Shown: in pieces, positions 17,353 through 26,483 of the stretch
How the letters are laid out: each line of letters opens with the position of its first letter
Position numbering within the stretch: the first letter of the stretch is position 1
Assembly: GCF_049319665.1 (NCBI RefSeq)
Contig: NZ_JBMOUD010000011.1
Coordinates: 62,001 to 126,000, forward strand
Source of the DNA: JBMOUD01 sp049319665
GTDB taxonomy: Bacteria; Pseudomonadota; Gammaproteobacteria; Enterobacterales; Enterobacteriaceae
Direction: 5' to 3'
Length of the DNA stretch: 64,000 nucleotides
Position numbers and translations under genes: made by a program
Notes under the pieces: model-generated
What the model saw: only the letters and a program-made list of their open reading frames with translations
Told to the model about the DNA's origin: nothing
Database searches by the model: none

Positions 17353-18525
17353 TTAAGGGGTGGTTGTGTAGGAATTTAATACATTGTCGAATTCTTTCTT
17401 AAACAAAGCGTAATTAAAGTTTTCAACCGGGTAATGACGCGCATTTTGACTCATGTTTTTATAAACTTCAGGCACAATCAATTTTTCAAATGCATCAGCA
17501 CAATCTATGTGTGATAACAGTTGTGGTTTGACCAGGCTATTGGTGATTGGGCTATAAACGTCGTGCGGGAAATCAACTTTGATACCGCTTAAACGCTCGT
17601 GTTGTTCAATTGTCACGTTAGGAATGAGCCCAATACCACAGTGCCCATCTTTAATTGCTTCCGGCTGGCCATCAACCTGCGGGAAAATAACCGGGACGCC
17701 ATAATAGAGCGACTCCATACATGAAAGCCCGAAGGGCTCAGTGATGGGCGTGCTCATATAAACGTCAATACGGTTAAAGAAGTTCGCTACATTATCCTGA
17801 AAACCAGAAAAGGTCACGCGGTCGTTAATTTGTAGTTTATTTGCCAACTCTTCAAACTTTTCTTTGTCAGGACCTTTACCTGCAATCTCTAGTGTGACGT
17901 TATGGCCGCGTTGCAGTAGCTCTTTCATCATTAGCAGCGTGACGCTAATACCTTTTAGCGTTACCAAGCGCGAGGCGCTACCTATTCTTATCGGTTGACC
18001 CAACGATTTGGGCTGAGGGTTGATACCCTCCGGCGTTTGGATACGATTTATCACTACCTGCGGAGTAATAGGTAAGTTAAAACGCAGTTCCATGACGCGT
18101 TTAGAGGCATAAGATGCAGAAATGCATCCATCTAACATGGCAAAGAAGTCTAACGTTTTATGATTTTTAGCGTAGCGCCAGGAACAGCCATGATCATAAT
18201 AGAGTAATTTCCCACGCTTAGGTTTAGCTGACAGGCCTGGTATTAAGTCCCAGACGATGATCACATCAGCGTTCGCTTTTTCTATTTTTCTTTTTAGCCA
18301 ATACTTTCTTAGAAACTGTGGGCAGCGTAAAGGCAGGGCACTAAAGAGTCGGTTAGCGAAAGTGATTTTTTGGTGGGATATTTGTTTACTAATTTCTTCG
18401 CCAACTTCACTGCTAACACAAATCACCTCATTGCTGCCATCGGTTGTATCGTTGATGTACTGCAAAAATAGGCGTTCAACGCCGCCCATTTTTCCCAGAT
18501 TGATAATATGCAGTTTCTTCATCAC
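17353..18525 (-). CDS. GT4-family glycosyltransferase
   Basis: 390 residues. The N-terminal IINLGKMGGVERLFLQYI is the GT4 acceptor-domain start; RIGSASRLVTLKGISVTLL and EIAGKGPDKEKF mark the donor domain, and EPFGLSCMESLYYGVPVI has the E-x7-E donor-binding pair. Its ATG overlaps the waaC stop as ATGA, so it is coupled to waaC, with waaL 22 bp downstream. Probably an outer-core transferase. Base composition is visibly more AT-rich than waaC/waaF, suggesting an exchangeable module. Confidence 0.82.
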   Translation of the reverse strand: MMKKLHIINLGKMGGVERLFLQYINDTTDGSNEVICVSSEVGEEISKQISHQKITFANRLFSALPLRCPQFLRKYWLKRKIEKANADVIIVWDLIPGLSAKPKRGKLLYYDHGCSWRYAKNHKTLDFFAMLDGCISASYASKRVMELRFNLPITPQVVINRIQTPEGINPQPKSLGQPIRIGSASRLVTLKGISVTLLMMKELLQRGHNVTLEIAGKGPDKEKFEELANKLQINDRVTFSGFQDNVANFFNRIDVYMSTPITEPFGLSCMESLYYGVPVIFPQVDGQPEAIKDGHCGIGLIPNVTIEQHERLSGIKVDFPHDVYSPITNSLVKPQLLSHIDCADAFEKLIVPEVYKNMSQNARHYPVENFNYALFKKEFDNVLNSYTTTP

Positions 18526-19484
18526 ATAACCTTGTGAAATGTAGACAACACGAATTTGGCATCTATAGACGCCATTTTCTTGTCTGGTGCAATGATTGAG
18601 TGCTGGTTTAACCCATATCCGCCAATCAACCCTGGGTCTGTCGGGCCGTATAAAGTAATGTTAGGGCGGTCGAGAGCGGCGGTTAAATGGCTCAGACCGG
18701 TATCTACTGATACCACGGCTTTAGCACCAACTAACACCTCTGCTACCTGTTGCAAGCTTAGCTTGGGTAGCACCTCCACGTAGTCAAAATCTGCAGCAAG
18801 ACGTAAGGCACGCTGATGTTCGTGCTCTGCTCCCCACGGCAATTTGATGCGAATATTATCTTTTGCCAGTAACCCAATCAATTCTCGCCAGTGGCTTTCC
18901 GGCCAGTGTTTATCGTCACGCGTTGTGGCGTGCAAGAACACCAGATATCGACCAGCATCGGCCGGAGGGTGTGCCAGAAAACGTGAGGCAATAGCATAAT
19001 CACCTTGCGTCTCTGGCTTTGTATAACCGAGACTTTTGGCAAAGAGCAGGCGTATGCGCTCTACCGCGTGTAGCTCCCAGCTTACACTATGTTTTTGGTG
19101 ATAAAACCAGCGAGCGAAAGGTTCTCGCGCGCTTTTTGAGTCCATGCCATGTTTGGGACCTTTGGCCGCGCGAGTCACTAATAGAGCGCTTTTCATCAAC
19201 CCTTGGGCATCGATGACGATATCGTAGGTATGGCGCTGTAACTCGTTTTTGAAATCGTAGCGCTGCTGGCGAATCTCGGGACTAAACCAATTTTTACGCC
19301 AACGGCGGATAGCTACCGGGATCACGCGATCGACGGCCGGGTGCCAACTAGGGATCTGTGCAAAGCCTTCTTCGACCACCCAATCAAATTTGATATCTGG
19401 GATAGCCTGCATCGCATCGGTGAGCGCGGGGAGGGTGTGAAGCACATCACCCATCGATGATGTTTTGACGATTAGAACCCGCAT
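18522..19484 (-). CDS. waaC: ADP-heptose:LPS heptosyltransferase I
   Basis: GT9 enzyme adding the first heptose to Kdo2-lipid A. The 320-residue length is typical. The N-terminal VLIVKTSSMGDVLHTLPAL includes the catalytic Asp13; the donor site VVSVDTGLSHLTAAL and LYGPTDPGLIGG are in the C-terminal domain. Its start overlaps the end of waaF by 13 bp. In E. coli waaC is followed by waaL; here a GT4 gene lies between. Confidence 0.96.
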   Translation of the reverse strand: MRVLIVKTSSMGDVLHTLPALTDAMQAIPDIKFDWVVEEGFAQIPSWHPAVDRVIPVAIRRWRKNWFSPEIRQQRYDFKNELQRHTYDIVIDAQGLMKSALLVTRAAKGPKHGMDSKSAREPFARWFYHQKHSVSWELHAVERIRLLFAKSLGYTKPETQGDYAIASRFLAHPPADAGRYLVFLHATTRDDKHWPESHWRELIGLLAKDNIRIKLPWGAEHEHQRALRLAADFDYVEVLPKLSLQQVAEVLVGAKAVVSVDTGLSHLTAALDRPNITLYGPTDPGLIGGYGLNQHSIIAPDKKMASIDAKFVLSTFHKVM

Positions 19485-20536
19485 TGCTGCTCCTTGTTAA
19501 CGGCCAGCAGCAGCTGTTCCAGTTCGTGGTAAACCTGTTCAGGTTGAATATCAATCAGACTTTGGTGGTAGCCTTGTTCCGCATCACCTTTACGGATTTT
19601 ATGATAGCCGGTGATCAGACGAATAACTTTGGCATGATGGCTCAGCGGTGGGGTGAAATCCGGGCTGCTCGGCCCGTACAGCGCCACTAACGGCTTGTTG
19701 AGCGCAGCTGCAACATGCATCAAACCTGAATCATTGGTCACGATTGCCTGGCAACTGGCGATTAATACCACAGCCTGATCCAGCGAAGTTTTACCCGCAA
19801 TATTGAGGCAGAAATGTTGCGCATCGGCGGTCAGTTTACCGCGGATATCTTCCCCGGCAGCGTGGTCCTTGGCTGAGCCAAATAGCACCACTTGATAGCC
19901 TTCAGCAATCAGTTTTTCCGCCAATGTTGCGTAGTGGTAATGTGGCCAACGTTTGGCTGGGCCGAATTCCGCACCGGGGCAAAAACCGATCAACGGACGT
20001 TCCGCAGTTAGCGAAAATGCCTGAGCAACATCAACCTTTTCTGCGTCATTAACTTGCAACTGAGGCCATAGCAGCGGCTGGGGAAGGTCGGCGGCGGAAC
20101 GGATTTGAGCCGCATCGTAACCTAGCGCCGCATAACGTTGCACCATTAACGGGAAGGCGCTTTTGTCCAGCTTACGTATATCGTTTAACAGGCCGTAACG
20201 CATTTCGCCTTTCCAGCCAGTGCGCGTTGGCACGTTGGCAAAAAAAGGCACCAGCGCTGATTTAAACGAATTGGGTAACACAAAAGCGTGCTGATAATGC
20301 TCAGCACGTAATGCGATACCTAAGCGACGGCGCTCTCCAAGTTGCAACGCGCCGTGCCCGAGGGGCATCGGCAGCGCTTGTCTGACTTCCGGCATTCTAT
20401 CGAGCAATGGACGGCACCAAGCGGGTGCCATCACATCAATTACCGCGGCGGGATTATTCGCCTTAATGGTGCGGTAGAGACTTTGCGACATCATCATGTC
20501 GCCAACCCAAGAAGGGCCAATGACCAGCATTTTCAT
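19472..20536 (-). CDS. waaF: ADP-heptose:LPS heptosyltransferase II
   Basis: GT9 enzyme adding the second heptose to the inner core, 354 residues. Signature N-terminus MLVIGPSWVGDMMMSQSLYR, central GFCPGAEFGPAKRWP, and donor-site VTNDSGLMHVAAAL with LYGPSSPDFTPPLS. Located between hldD, which makes its donor sugar, and waaC, in the standard hldD-waaF-waaC order. Confidence 0.97.
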   Translation of the reverse strand: MKMLVIGPSWVGDMMMSQSLYRTIKANNPAAVIDVMAPAWCRPLLDRMPEVRQALPMPLGHGALQLGERRRLGIALRAEHYQHAFVLPNSFKSALVPFFANVPTRTGWKGEMRYGLLNDIRKLDKSAFPLMVQRYAALGYDAAQIRSAADLPQPLLWPQLQVNDAEKVDVAQAFSLTAERPLIGFCPGAEFGPAKRWPHYHYATLAEKLIAEGYQVVLFGSAKDHAAGEDIRGKLTADAQHFCLNIAGKTSLDQAVVLIASCQAIVTNDSGLMHVAAALNKPLVALYGPSSPDFTPPLSHHAKVIRLITGYHKIRKGDAEQGYHQSLIDIQPEQVYHELEQLLLAVNKEQQCGF

Positions 20537-20566
20537 ACCGTTAATACGTCCTCGCGGCGTTAAAGA

Positions 20567-21499
20567 TTACGCTGAGCGGTTGAGCCAGCTCATGTACTCT
20601 GTCACGCCTTCGGCGACGGTTTTAAACGGCTTGTCATAACCGGCTTTACGCAGTGCAGTGGTATCCGCCTGAGTAAATGCCTGATAACGGCCTTTGAGTT
20701 TTTCTGGGAATGGGATGGTTTCGATAGTGCCGGTCTGATGATAGGCCACGACAGCGTCTGCGACAGCCTGGAAGGATTCAGCCCGGCCGGTACCGCAGTT
20801 GAAAATACCGGATTTACCGTTTTGCCAGAACCACAGGTTAACCGCAGCGACGTCACCTACATAGATGAAATCGCGTTTGAACGCTTCGCTACCGGCGAAC
20901 AGTTTTGGATTCTCACCGGCATTGATTTGGTTATTCAGATGGAAAGCAACGCTCGCCATGCTGCCCTTATGGGCTTCACGCGGCCCATAAACATTGAAGT
21001 AGCGGAAACCACAAATCTGAGACTCCGCGTGCGGTAGGATCTCGCGCACGTACTGGTCGAAGAGGAATTTAGAGTAACCGTAAACATTCAGCGGCTGTTC
21101 GTATTTGCGGTCTTCAACAAAACTCAGGTTCTGGCTGCCGTAAGTGGCGGCAGATGAGGCATACAGGAACGGAATGCTGCGATCCAGGCAGTAATGCAGC
21201 AGGTCTTTCGAGTACTGATAGTTGTTATCCATCATGTACTTGCCATCCCACTCGGTAGTTGATGAACACGCGCCTTCATGGAAGATGGCGTCGATATCAC
21301 CCAAATCATCACCGGCGATAATGCTGGCGATAAAGTCTTCTTTATCGGCGTAATCAGCGATATCAAGGTCGACCAGATTGGCGAACTTAGTGCCATCTTT
21401 CAGATTATCGACCACTAAAATATCGCGATAACCGATATCGTTGAGTGATTTGATGATGTTGCTGCCAATAAAACCAGCGCCGCCAGTAACGATAATCAT
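20567..21499 (-). CDS. hldD: ADP-L-glycero-D-manno-heptose 6-epimerase
   Basis: Makes the heptose donor used by WaaC, WaaF and WaaQ by epimerising ADP-D,D-heptose at C6. Short-chain dehydrogenase fold: NADP-binding GGAGFIGSNI at residues 6-15, catalytic YGYSKF (Tyr-x3-Lys, about residue 139), and FRYFNVYGPRE. The 310-residue form from the ATG at 21499 begins MIIVTGGAGF exactly like E. coli; a 12-residue upstream extension is rejected. First gene of the minus-strand LPS operon; its promoter lies in the 347-bp gap to kbl. Confidence 0.97.
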   Translation of the reverse strand: MIIVTGGAGFIGSNIIKSLNDIGYRDILVVDNLKDGTKFANLVDLDIADYADKEDFIASIIAGDDLGDIDAIFHEGACSSTTEWDGKYMMDNNYQYSKDLLHYCLDRSIPFLYASSAATYGSQNLSFVEDRKYEQPLNVYGYSKFLFDQYVREILPHAESQICGFRYFNVYGPREAHKGSMASVAFHLNNQINAGENPKLFAGSEAFKRDFIYVGDVAAVNLWFWQNGKSGIFNCGTGRAESFQAVADAVVAYHQTGTIETIPFPEKLKGRYQAFTQADTTALRKAGYDKPFKTVAEGVTEYMSWLNRSA

Positions 21500-21626
21500 G
21501 ATAAATACCTTAAATTGTGGAGAGCTTGGCACCATGCCAGCCTACTGAATGGTCATATCATAGCACTTCATGGTTTTACGAACATGGGGAAGCTATCCGA
21601 TTAGGTTGATCCGCAAACTTCCCACG

Positions 21627-21739
21627 CTAAGAGCCTATCCCATTAGGGCTATTTAATTTGCCATGTTGAACCTGGGTTGTGCTCGAAATCCGTGCCCAAC
21701 ATGTCTGTAATAATAACGTGTACTGGGATAGTTTCTAAG
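21627..21739. repeat. Palindromic element between hldD and kbl
   Basis: CTAAGAGCCTATCCCA at the left end is complementary, with a few mismatches, to TGGGATAGTTTCTAAG at the right end. Inside, CATGTTGAACC and the region ending CCCAACATG also face each other, giving one imperfect palindrome of about 113 bp. The left end matches that of the rpmB-upstream element (AAGAGCCTATCYCA). It sits in the 347-bp divergent gap (21500-21846), which otherwise should hold the hldD and kbl promoters; no JUMPstart sequence was seen. Confidence 0.65.
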
Positions 21740-21846
21740 TCGTGACATATGCTGCATTTATGAGATTTTCCCGCGTGCTTTATCGTTATTCCTCTTTTTG
21801 ATTAGTAGTCTATCTGGTGAATAGGCCACTATCAGGAGATAACGTC

Positions 21847-23043
21847 ATGCCTGCATCATTCTACCGCCAGTTAGAGCAAGAATTGGATCGCGCCCGAACT
21901 GAAGGATTGTTTAAAGAAGAACGTGTACTGATTTCTGCTCAACAAGCGGAGATTGCGGTTGCCGATGGCAGTAAAGTCATCAACTTTTGTGCCAATAACT
22001 ATCTCGGGTTGGCAAACCATCCTCAGTTAATTAATGCCGCCAAAGCGGGACTGGATTCTCACGGCTTTGGTATGGCATCGGTACGTTTTATTTGTGGCAC
22101 ACAAGATAGCCATAAGCAGCTTGAACAGCGGCTGGCCGATTTTCTCGGGATGGATGATGCCATTCTTTATTCCTCTTGTTTTGATGCCAACGGTGGATTG
22201 TTTGAAACCTTACTTGGCCCAGAGGATGCCATTATTTCAGACGCGTTAAACCACGCTTCGATTATCGACGGTGTTCGCCTATGTAAAGCGCAGCGCTATC
22301 GCTATGCCAATAACGATATGGTGGAACTTAAAAATTGCCTGCAACAGGCCAAAGCCGCGGGTGCCCGGCACATATTGATTGCCACCGATGGCGTGTTCTC
22401 TATGGATGGCGTGATTGCCAATCTGCGCGGGGTTTGCGATTTGGCCGACGAGTATGATGCGTTGGTGATGGTCGATGATTCTCACGCTGTCGGTTTTGTT
22501 GGCCAGCAAGGACGTGGTACTCACGAATATTGCGATGTGATGGGTAGAGTAGACATTATTACCGGCACGCTTGGTAAAGCGCTTGGCGGCGCTTCTGGCG
22601 GTTATACCGCGGCGCGTAAAGAAGTGGTGGAGTGGTTGCGCCAGCGCTCTCGTCCCTATTTATTCTCTAATTCGTTGGCCCCTTCGATTGTTGCCGCCTC
22701 ATTAGCGGTATTGGACCTGTTGGAGCAGGGCGATGCCTTGCGCGACCGACTGTGGGAGAACGCCCGCCTGTTCCGTCAGTTAATGAATGATGCTGGTTTT
22801 ACCTTGGCGGGGGCCGATCACGCCATTATTCCAGTGATGCTGGGTGACGCTAAATTGGCGCAACAGTTTGCCAGCCGTTTGCAGCAAAAAGGCATTTATG
22901 TCACTGGGTTCTTCTATCCGGTTGTCCCGAAAGATCAGGCTCGAATCCGCACCCAAATCTCTGCGGCTCATAGTCGTGAGCAGATTGAGCAGGCGGTCGC
23001 TGCGTTCGTGGCAGTAGGTAAAGAGCTGGGTGTGATTGCCTGA
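21847..23043 (+). CDS. kbl: 2-amino-3-ketobutyrate coenzyme A ligase
   Basis: PLP enzyme that splits 2-amino-3-oxobutyrate (made by Tdh) with CoA into glycine and acetyl-CoA, completing threonine degradation to glycine. 398 residues as in E. coli. The PLP lysine is in GTLGKALGGASGG near residue 244; VDDSHAVGFVG holds the PLP-binding Asp, and SSCFDANGG is also conserved. The ATG at 21847 with AGGAGATAACG upstream is chosen over a ten-residue-longer frame. tdh follows after 82 bp. Confidence 0.97.
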   Translation: MPASFYRQLEQELDRARTEGLFKEERVLISAQQAEIAVADGSKVINFCANNYLGLANHPQLINAAKAGLDSHGFGMASVRFICGTQDSHKQLEQRLADFLGMDDAILYSSCFDANGGLFETLLGPEDAIISDALNHASIIDGVRLCKAQRYRYANNDMVELKNCLQQAKAAGARHILIATDGVFSMDGVIANLRGVCDLADEYDALVMVDDSHAVGFVGQQGRGTHEYCDVMGRVDIITGTLGKALGGASGGYTAARKEVVEWLRQRSRPYLFSNSLAPSIVAASLAVLDLLEQGDALRDRLWENARLFRQLMNDAGFTLAGADHAIIPVMLGDAKLAQQFASRLQQKGIYVTGFFYPVVPKDQARIRTQISAAHSREQIEQAVAAFVAVGKELGVIA

Positions 23044-23125
23044 AGCTCACTTTCTGAAGCCCCATGTTTGAAGACCAATGTTTGATGATTAGTGCCTGAA
23101 GGTGTCAACGTCTGAGGAGCAAAGA

Positions 23126-24151
23126 ATGAAAGCATTAGCCAAATTACATCGTGAGCAGGGCATCTGGATGACCGATGCACCACAGCCTGAGCCGGGCCAT
23201 AACGATTTACTGATTAAAATACGCAAAACGGCGATCTGCGGTACCGATGTTCACATTTATAACTGGGACGACTGGTCACAAAAAACGATTCCTGTCCCCA
23301 TGGTTGTGGGGCATGAATATGTCGGTGAAGTGGTCGGGATAGGCCAAGAGGTGAAGGGCTTTGCTATTGGCGACCGTGTTTCTGGAGAGGGGCATATTAC
23401 CTGCGGGCATTGTCGCAACTGCCGCGGTGGCCGCACGCATCTTTGCCGTAATACCCAAGGCGTAGGGGTAAACCGCCCAGGCGCGTTTGCCGAGTATCTG
23501 GTATTGCCTGCGTTCAATGCTTTCAAAATTCCTGACAATATTTCTGATGATTTAGCCGCCATTTTTGACCCATTAGGCAACGCGGTACATACCGCGCTGT
23601 CTTTTGACCTGGTCGGCGAGGATGTGCTGATTTGCGGTGCTGGGCCTATTGGTATTATGGCCGCGGCAATTTGCAAACACGTCGGTGCACGACATGTCGT
23701 GATCACCGATATGAATGAATATCGCTTGGCATTGGCACGTAAAATGGGCGTGACTCGCGCGGTGAACGTGAAGGAAGAGCGTCTGGAAGAGGTGATGGCA
23801 AGTCTCGGTATGACCGAGGGCTTTGACGTTGGTTTGGAAATGTCAGGTGCGCCGGCCGGATTCCGTTCGATGCTCAATGCAATGAATCACGGAGGACGTA
23901 TTGCGATGCTGGGTATTCCACCGTCCGATATGTCAATTGATTGGAATCAGGTGATTTTCAAAGGGCTATTTATCAAAGGGATCTATGGCCGAGAAATGTT
24001 TGAGACGTGGTACAAAATGGCGGCGTTGATTCAGTCTGGTTTAGATTTAACGCCACTTATCACCCATCACTTCCCGATTGATCAATTCCAACAAGGTTTT
24101 GATGCGATGCGTTCGGGACAATCAGGGAAGGTGATTCTTAACTGGGAGTGA
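23126..24151 (+). CDS. tdh: L-threonine 3-dehydrogenase
   Basis: Oxidises L-threonine to 2-amino-3-oxobutyrate with NAD+. Zinc-dependent medium-chain dehydrogenase of 341 residues: catalytic zinc ligands in AICGTDVH and GHEYVGEV, structural zinc CGHCRNCRGGRTHLC (about 93-107), and NAD-binding GAGPIGIM (about 172-179). The ATG at 23126 follows GAGGAGCAAAGA. Paired with kbl in an operon that ends at the perfect inverted repeat 24160-24186. Confidence 0.97.
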   Translation: MKALAKLHREQGIWMTDAPQPEPGHNDLLIKIRKTAICGTDVHIYNWDDWSQKTIPVPMVVGHEYVGEVVGIGQEVKGFAIGDRVSGEGHITCGHCRNCRGGRTHLCRNTQGVGVNRPGAFAEYLVLPAFNAFKIPDNISDDLAAIFDPLGNAVHTALSFDLVGEDVLICGAGPIGIMAAAICKHVGARHVVITDMNEYRLALARKMGVTRAVNVKEERLEEVMASLGMTEGFDVGLEMSGAPAGFRSMLNAMNHGGRIAMLGIPPSDMSIDWNQVIFKGLFIKGIYGREMFETWYKMAALIQSGLDLTPLITHHFPIDQFQQGFDAMRSGQSGKVILNWE

Positions 24152-24159
24152 TGTATTAC

Positions 24160-24186
24160 GCCTTCCCTTATTCAATAAGGGAAGGC
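24160..24186. terminator. Hairpin between convergent tdh and yibQ
   Basis: Near-perfect 27-bp palindrome: GCCTTCCCTTATT, one central C, AATAAGGGAAGGC. There is no clear T-run, so it is a likely but not certain terminator for both directions. Confidence 0.7.
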
Positions 24187-24216
24187 AGTAAAGGACCGTG
24201 ATTCTTTGCTGATAAT

Positions 24217-25245
24217 TTAGCTTTTTGGGGCGGCGGAAGCCGCAGGCTGTTCTGCCGGAGCAGCCGGTGCTTTGCCCCAATTCTCGAATTGGCGCTCGAA
24301 GAAAGTCACCACGGGTGAAGTCGCAATGCTTTCACCTATAACTTTAAACATGGCGTCAGCATAGACGGGTTGAATAGGCTGCTTATTGACGCACTGACCC
24401 AAACCTTTGCTGGTTTTGCTGACTTTTTTCACCGTAGGCAGCGGCGGAATTTTCCCTGCCGATACGCTGCGGGTCGGTTCATTGAGCAAGTCACTCGGGC
24501 GAACCAACACAATATCAGAGGGCAGATTTGGCAGCATCTGTTGCAAAACACGAATAGTCGCTGGATGCGGGTGGCCTATTGCAATGGCGTATCCATTACG
24601 TCTGGCTAACGCAATCGCTCGCTCAAACTGGTGGCGGATCTCCGCATCGTTTTGCACATCGTCTAAAAAGACATTGCGCTTAATGACTTTAACGTTAGTC
24701 CCCTGCGCCGCTTGTACCGATTTGGTGTTACCAATCGTCATGCTGTCGAGGAAAAACATATTATGTGGGCTCATTGCCTGCATAACGCTTTGCATTCCGG
24801 ACAGGCTGGAGGTCATTTTGCTGCCTTGGTGATTGTTGATCCCCACGGCATAAGGAATATTAGCAATCGCCTGATCGACGATGCGTTTTATTTCACCGCT
24901 GCTCATCGATGGCATTAAGGTGTTTTTTTCCAGTGGTTGCTTGCTAATAGGCTCCATTGGTAAATGGATTAAGATCTCTCGTCCTTGCTGGTGAGCTTTC
25001 ATCATCATGGTATGAGAGTCTGGTGCCGCTGGGAAAATTGCCACTGAAACAGCAAGCGGCATTTTCAAGACTTGGTTTTCATTCTGTAAGCGATAACCAA
25101 AATCATCGATCAGAATCGCAAGTTTGGCAGCCTGTACATTAAAGGCTAGCAGCAGCGTGGCGCATATGCCTACGAGTTGTCTTTTCGTAATAAGCTTAAT
25201 CTTGGTCGCTTCGATACTACTGAACTTAATATTGGTAAATCGCAC
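24217..25245 (-). CDS. yibQ: Divergent polysaccharide deacetylase family protein YibQ
   Basis: Predicted exported protein (342 residues) of the divergent polysaccharide deacetylase family. After a hydrophobic signal segment (LVGICATLLLAFNVQA) the mature part starts AKLAILIDDFGY, which holds the family Asp pair. VGINNHQGSKMTS and AIGHPHP are also conserved. No ATG precedes the signal peptide in this frame. The GTG at 25245 is chosen because GGGAAG lies 6 bp upstream and it starts 2 bp after the envC stop; a GTG at 25263 is an alternative. Function unproven; coupled to envC as in E. coli. Confidence 0.82.
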   Translation of the reverse strand: MRFTNIKFSSIEATKIKLITKRQLVGICATLLLAFNVQAAKLAILIDDFGYRLQNENQVLKMPLAVSVAIFPAAPDSHTMMMKAHQQGREILIHLPMEPISKQPLEKNTLMPSMSSGEIKRIVDQAIANIPYAVGINNHQGSKMTSSLSGMQSVMQAMSPHNMFFLDSMTIGNTKSVQAAQGTNVKVIKRNVFLDDVQNDAEIRHQFERAIALARRNGYAIAIGHPHPATIRVLQQMLPNLPSDIVLVRPSDLLNEPTRSVSAGKIPPLPTVKKVSKTSKGLGQCVNKQPIQPVYADAMFKVIGESIATSPVVTFFERQFENWGKAPAAPAEQPAASAAPKS

Positions 25246-25247
25246 AG

Positions 25248-26483
25248 CTATCTTCCCAACCACGGTTGTGGGTTAACGGCCTGACCTTGACGTCGAATTT
25301 CAAAATAGAGAGCGGGTTGGCCTTGTCCGCCACTGTTGCCCACTAATGCAATAGGCTGACCAGCTTTAACCTGTTGGCCAACGTTCACCAGTGCGCTCTG
25401 ATTATAGCCATAGAGGCTCATATCGCCTTTACCGTGATCGATAACGACCACTAATCCATAGCCTTGTAGCCAATCAGCCAGTAATACGCGGCCATCGGCT
25501 ATCGCACGGACATCACTGCCTTCTCGTGCAGAGATGACCATACCCTTCCAGCGTAGCTCACCTTGCAAGGTTTCGCCGAAGCGATGCAGTATCGAGCCTT
25601 TAACCGGCCAGATATTTTGCCCGCCAGCGCGCCCCAGACCACCGGTGCGCGAGATCAGCGATTGCTCACTTTGCGTTGGTTTGTAGGTCGAACCTTGTTT
25701 CTTCGCCTGTTGTTCTTTGGCGCGAACGGCAGCGGCCTCACGCGCTTCTTTTTCTGCTCGCGCCCGCGCAGCACGTTCTGCTGCGGCAATTTTATTTTGT
25801 AGCTTGGATTCATTGGCCCGTAATTCAGCCAGCGTTTGCTCGTCTTTTTGGAGTGAGGACTCTAAAGAGGATAGCGTTTGTTTACGTGCAGATTGTGCCT
25901 GTTCGAGCTTTTGTTGCTGGATTTGTTGCTCGGCTAATAGCGCTTTTTGTTGCTCCATTTTGGACTGCAACGAGGTACGTTGTGCGGCGAGTGAGGCGCG
26001 CGTTTCTTTCAGGTTCTCAATGGTTTGTTGGCGTTCTTGGTTGAAATAGCCAAAGTAAGCCAAAATACGTTCACTACGCTGACTTTCTTCGCCACTAAGA
26101 ATTAATTGTAAGCCGGTCTGTTTACCTAATCTAAAAGCAGCATCAAGCTGTTTGGATAGCAGATCCTCTTGACTAGCTTGTTGTTTTTGCAGTTTGTCTA
26201 TCGAGGCGTTAAGTTTGCTTATTTCGTTGTTCAAGCTAGATAAGGTGGATTGCGTGTCATGCAGTTTGCGGCTGGCTGCGGCAATACTTTTTTCCTGGGC
26301 TTGTAACTGGTCCAGCAGAGAGCCACGTTGCTGCTTTTGCGCTTTGACGCTTTTCTCTTTCGCGGCGATATTTTGCTGAATATTCTTCAACTGGTCTTTG
26401 CTATCGTCGGCGTGGCTGGCAAATGGCACAAAGCACAAAGCCCCGCAGACCAAAAGGGCTGTAGAGGGAAAGACTTCTCTCAT
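25248..26483 (-). CDS. envC: Murein hydrolase activator EnvC
   Basis: Periplasmic activator of the amidases AmiA and AmiB at the division septum. Signal peptide (MREVFPSTALLVCGALCF...SHA), then a long heptad-rich coiled coil (about residues 30-270, many Q/K/E/L) and a C-terminal LytM domain (about 295-411). The LytM domain lacks the full zinc ligand set of active LytM peptidases, as is usual for EnvC, and ends PQPWLGR. ATG at 26483 is the conservative start; TTG at 26510 would add nine residues. In E. coli gpmM lies directly upstream; here it does not. Confidence 0.92.
   Translation of the reverse strand: MREVFPSTALLVCGALCFVPFASHADDSKDQLKNIQQNIAAKEKSVKAQKQQRGSLLDQLQAQEKSIAAASRKLHDTQSTLSSLNNEISKLNASIDKLQKQQASQEDLLSKQLDAAFRLGKQTGLQLILSGEESQRSERILAYFGYFNQERQQTIENLKETRASLAAQRTSLQSKMEQQKALLAEQQIQQQKLEQAQSARKQTLSSLESSLQKDEQTLAELRANESKLQNKIAAAERAARARAEKEAREAAAVRAKEQQAKKQGSTYKPTQSEQSLISRTGGLGRAGGQNIWPVKGSILHRFGETLQGELRWKGMVISAREGSDVRAIADGRVLLADWLQGYGLVVVIDHGKGDMSLYGYNQSALVNVGQQVKAGQPIALVGNSGGQGQPALYFEIRRQGQAVNPQPWLGR

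Noticed and set aside
6318..21499. Possibility that the LPS block is a genomic island with integrase or attachment sites
   Set aside because: No integrase, transposase, tRNA or direct-repeat ends were found; homologous exchange fits better.
23257..23877. 206-codon ORF antisense to tdh
   Set aside because: Complement of a highly conserved coding sequence; composition typical of a shadow frame.
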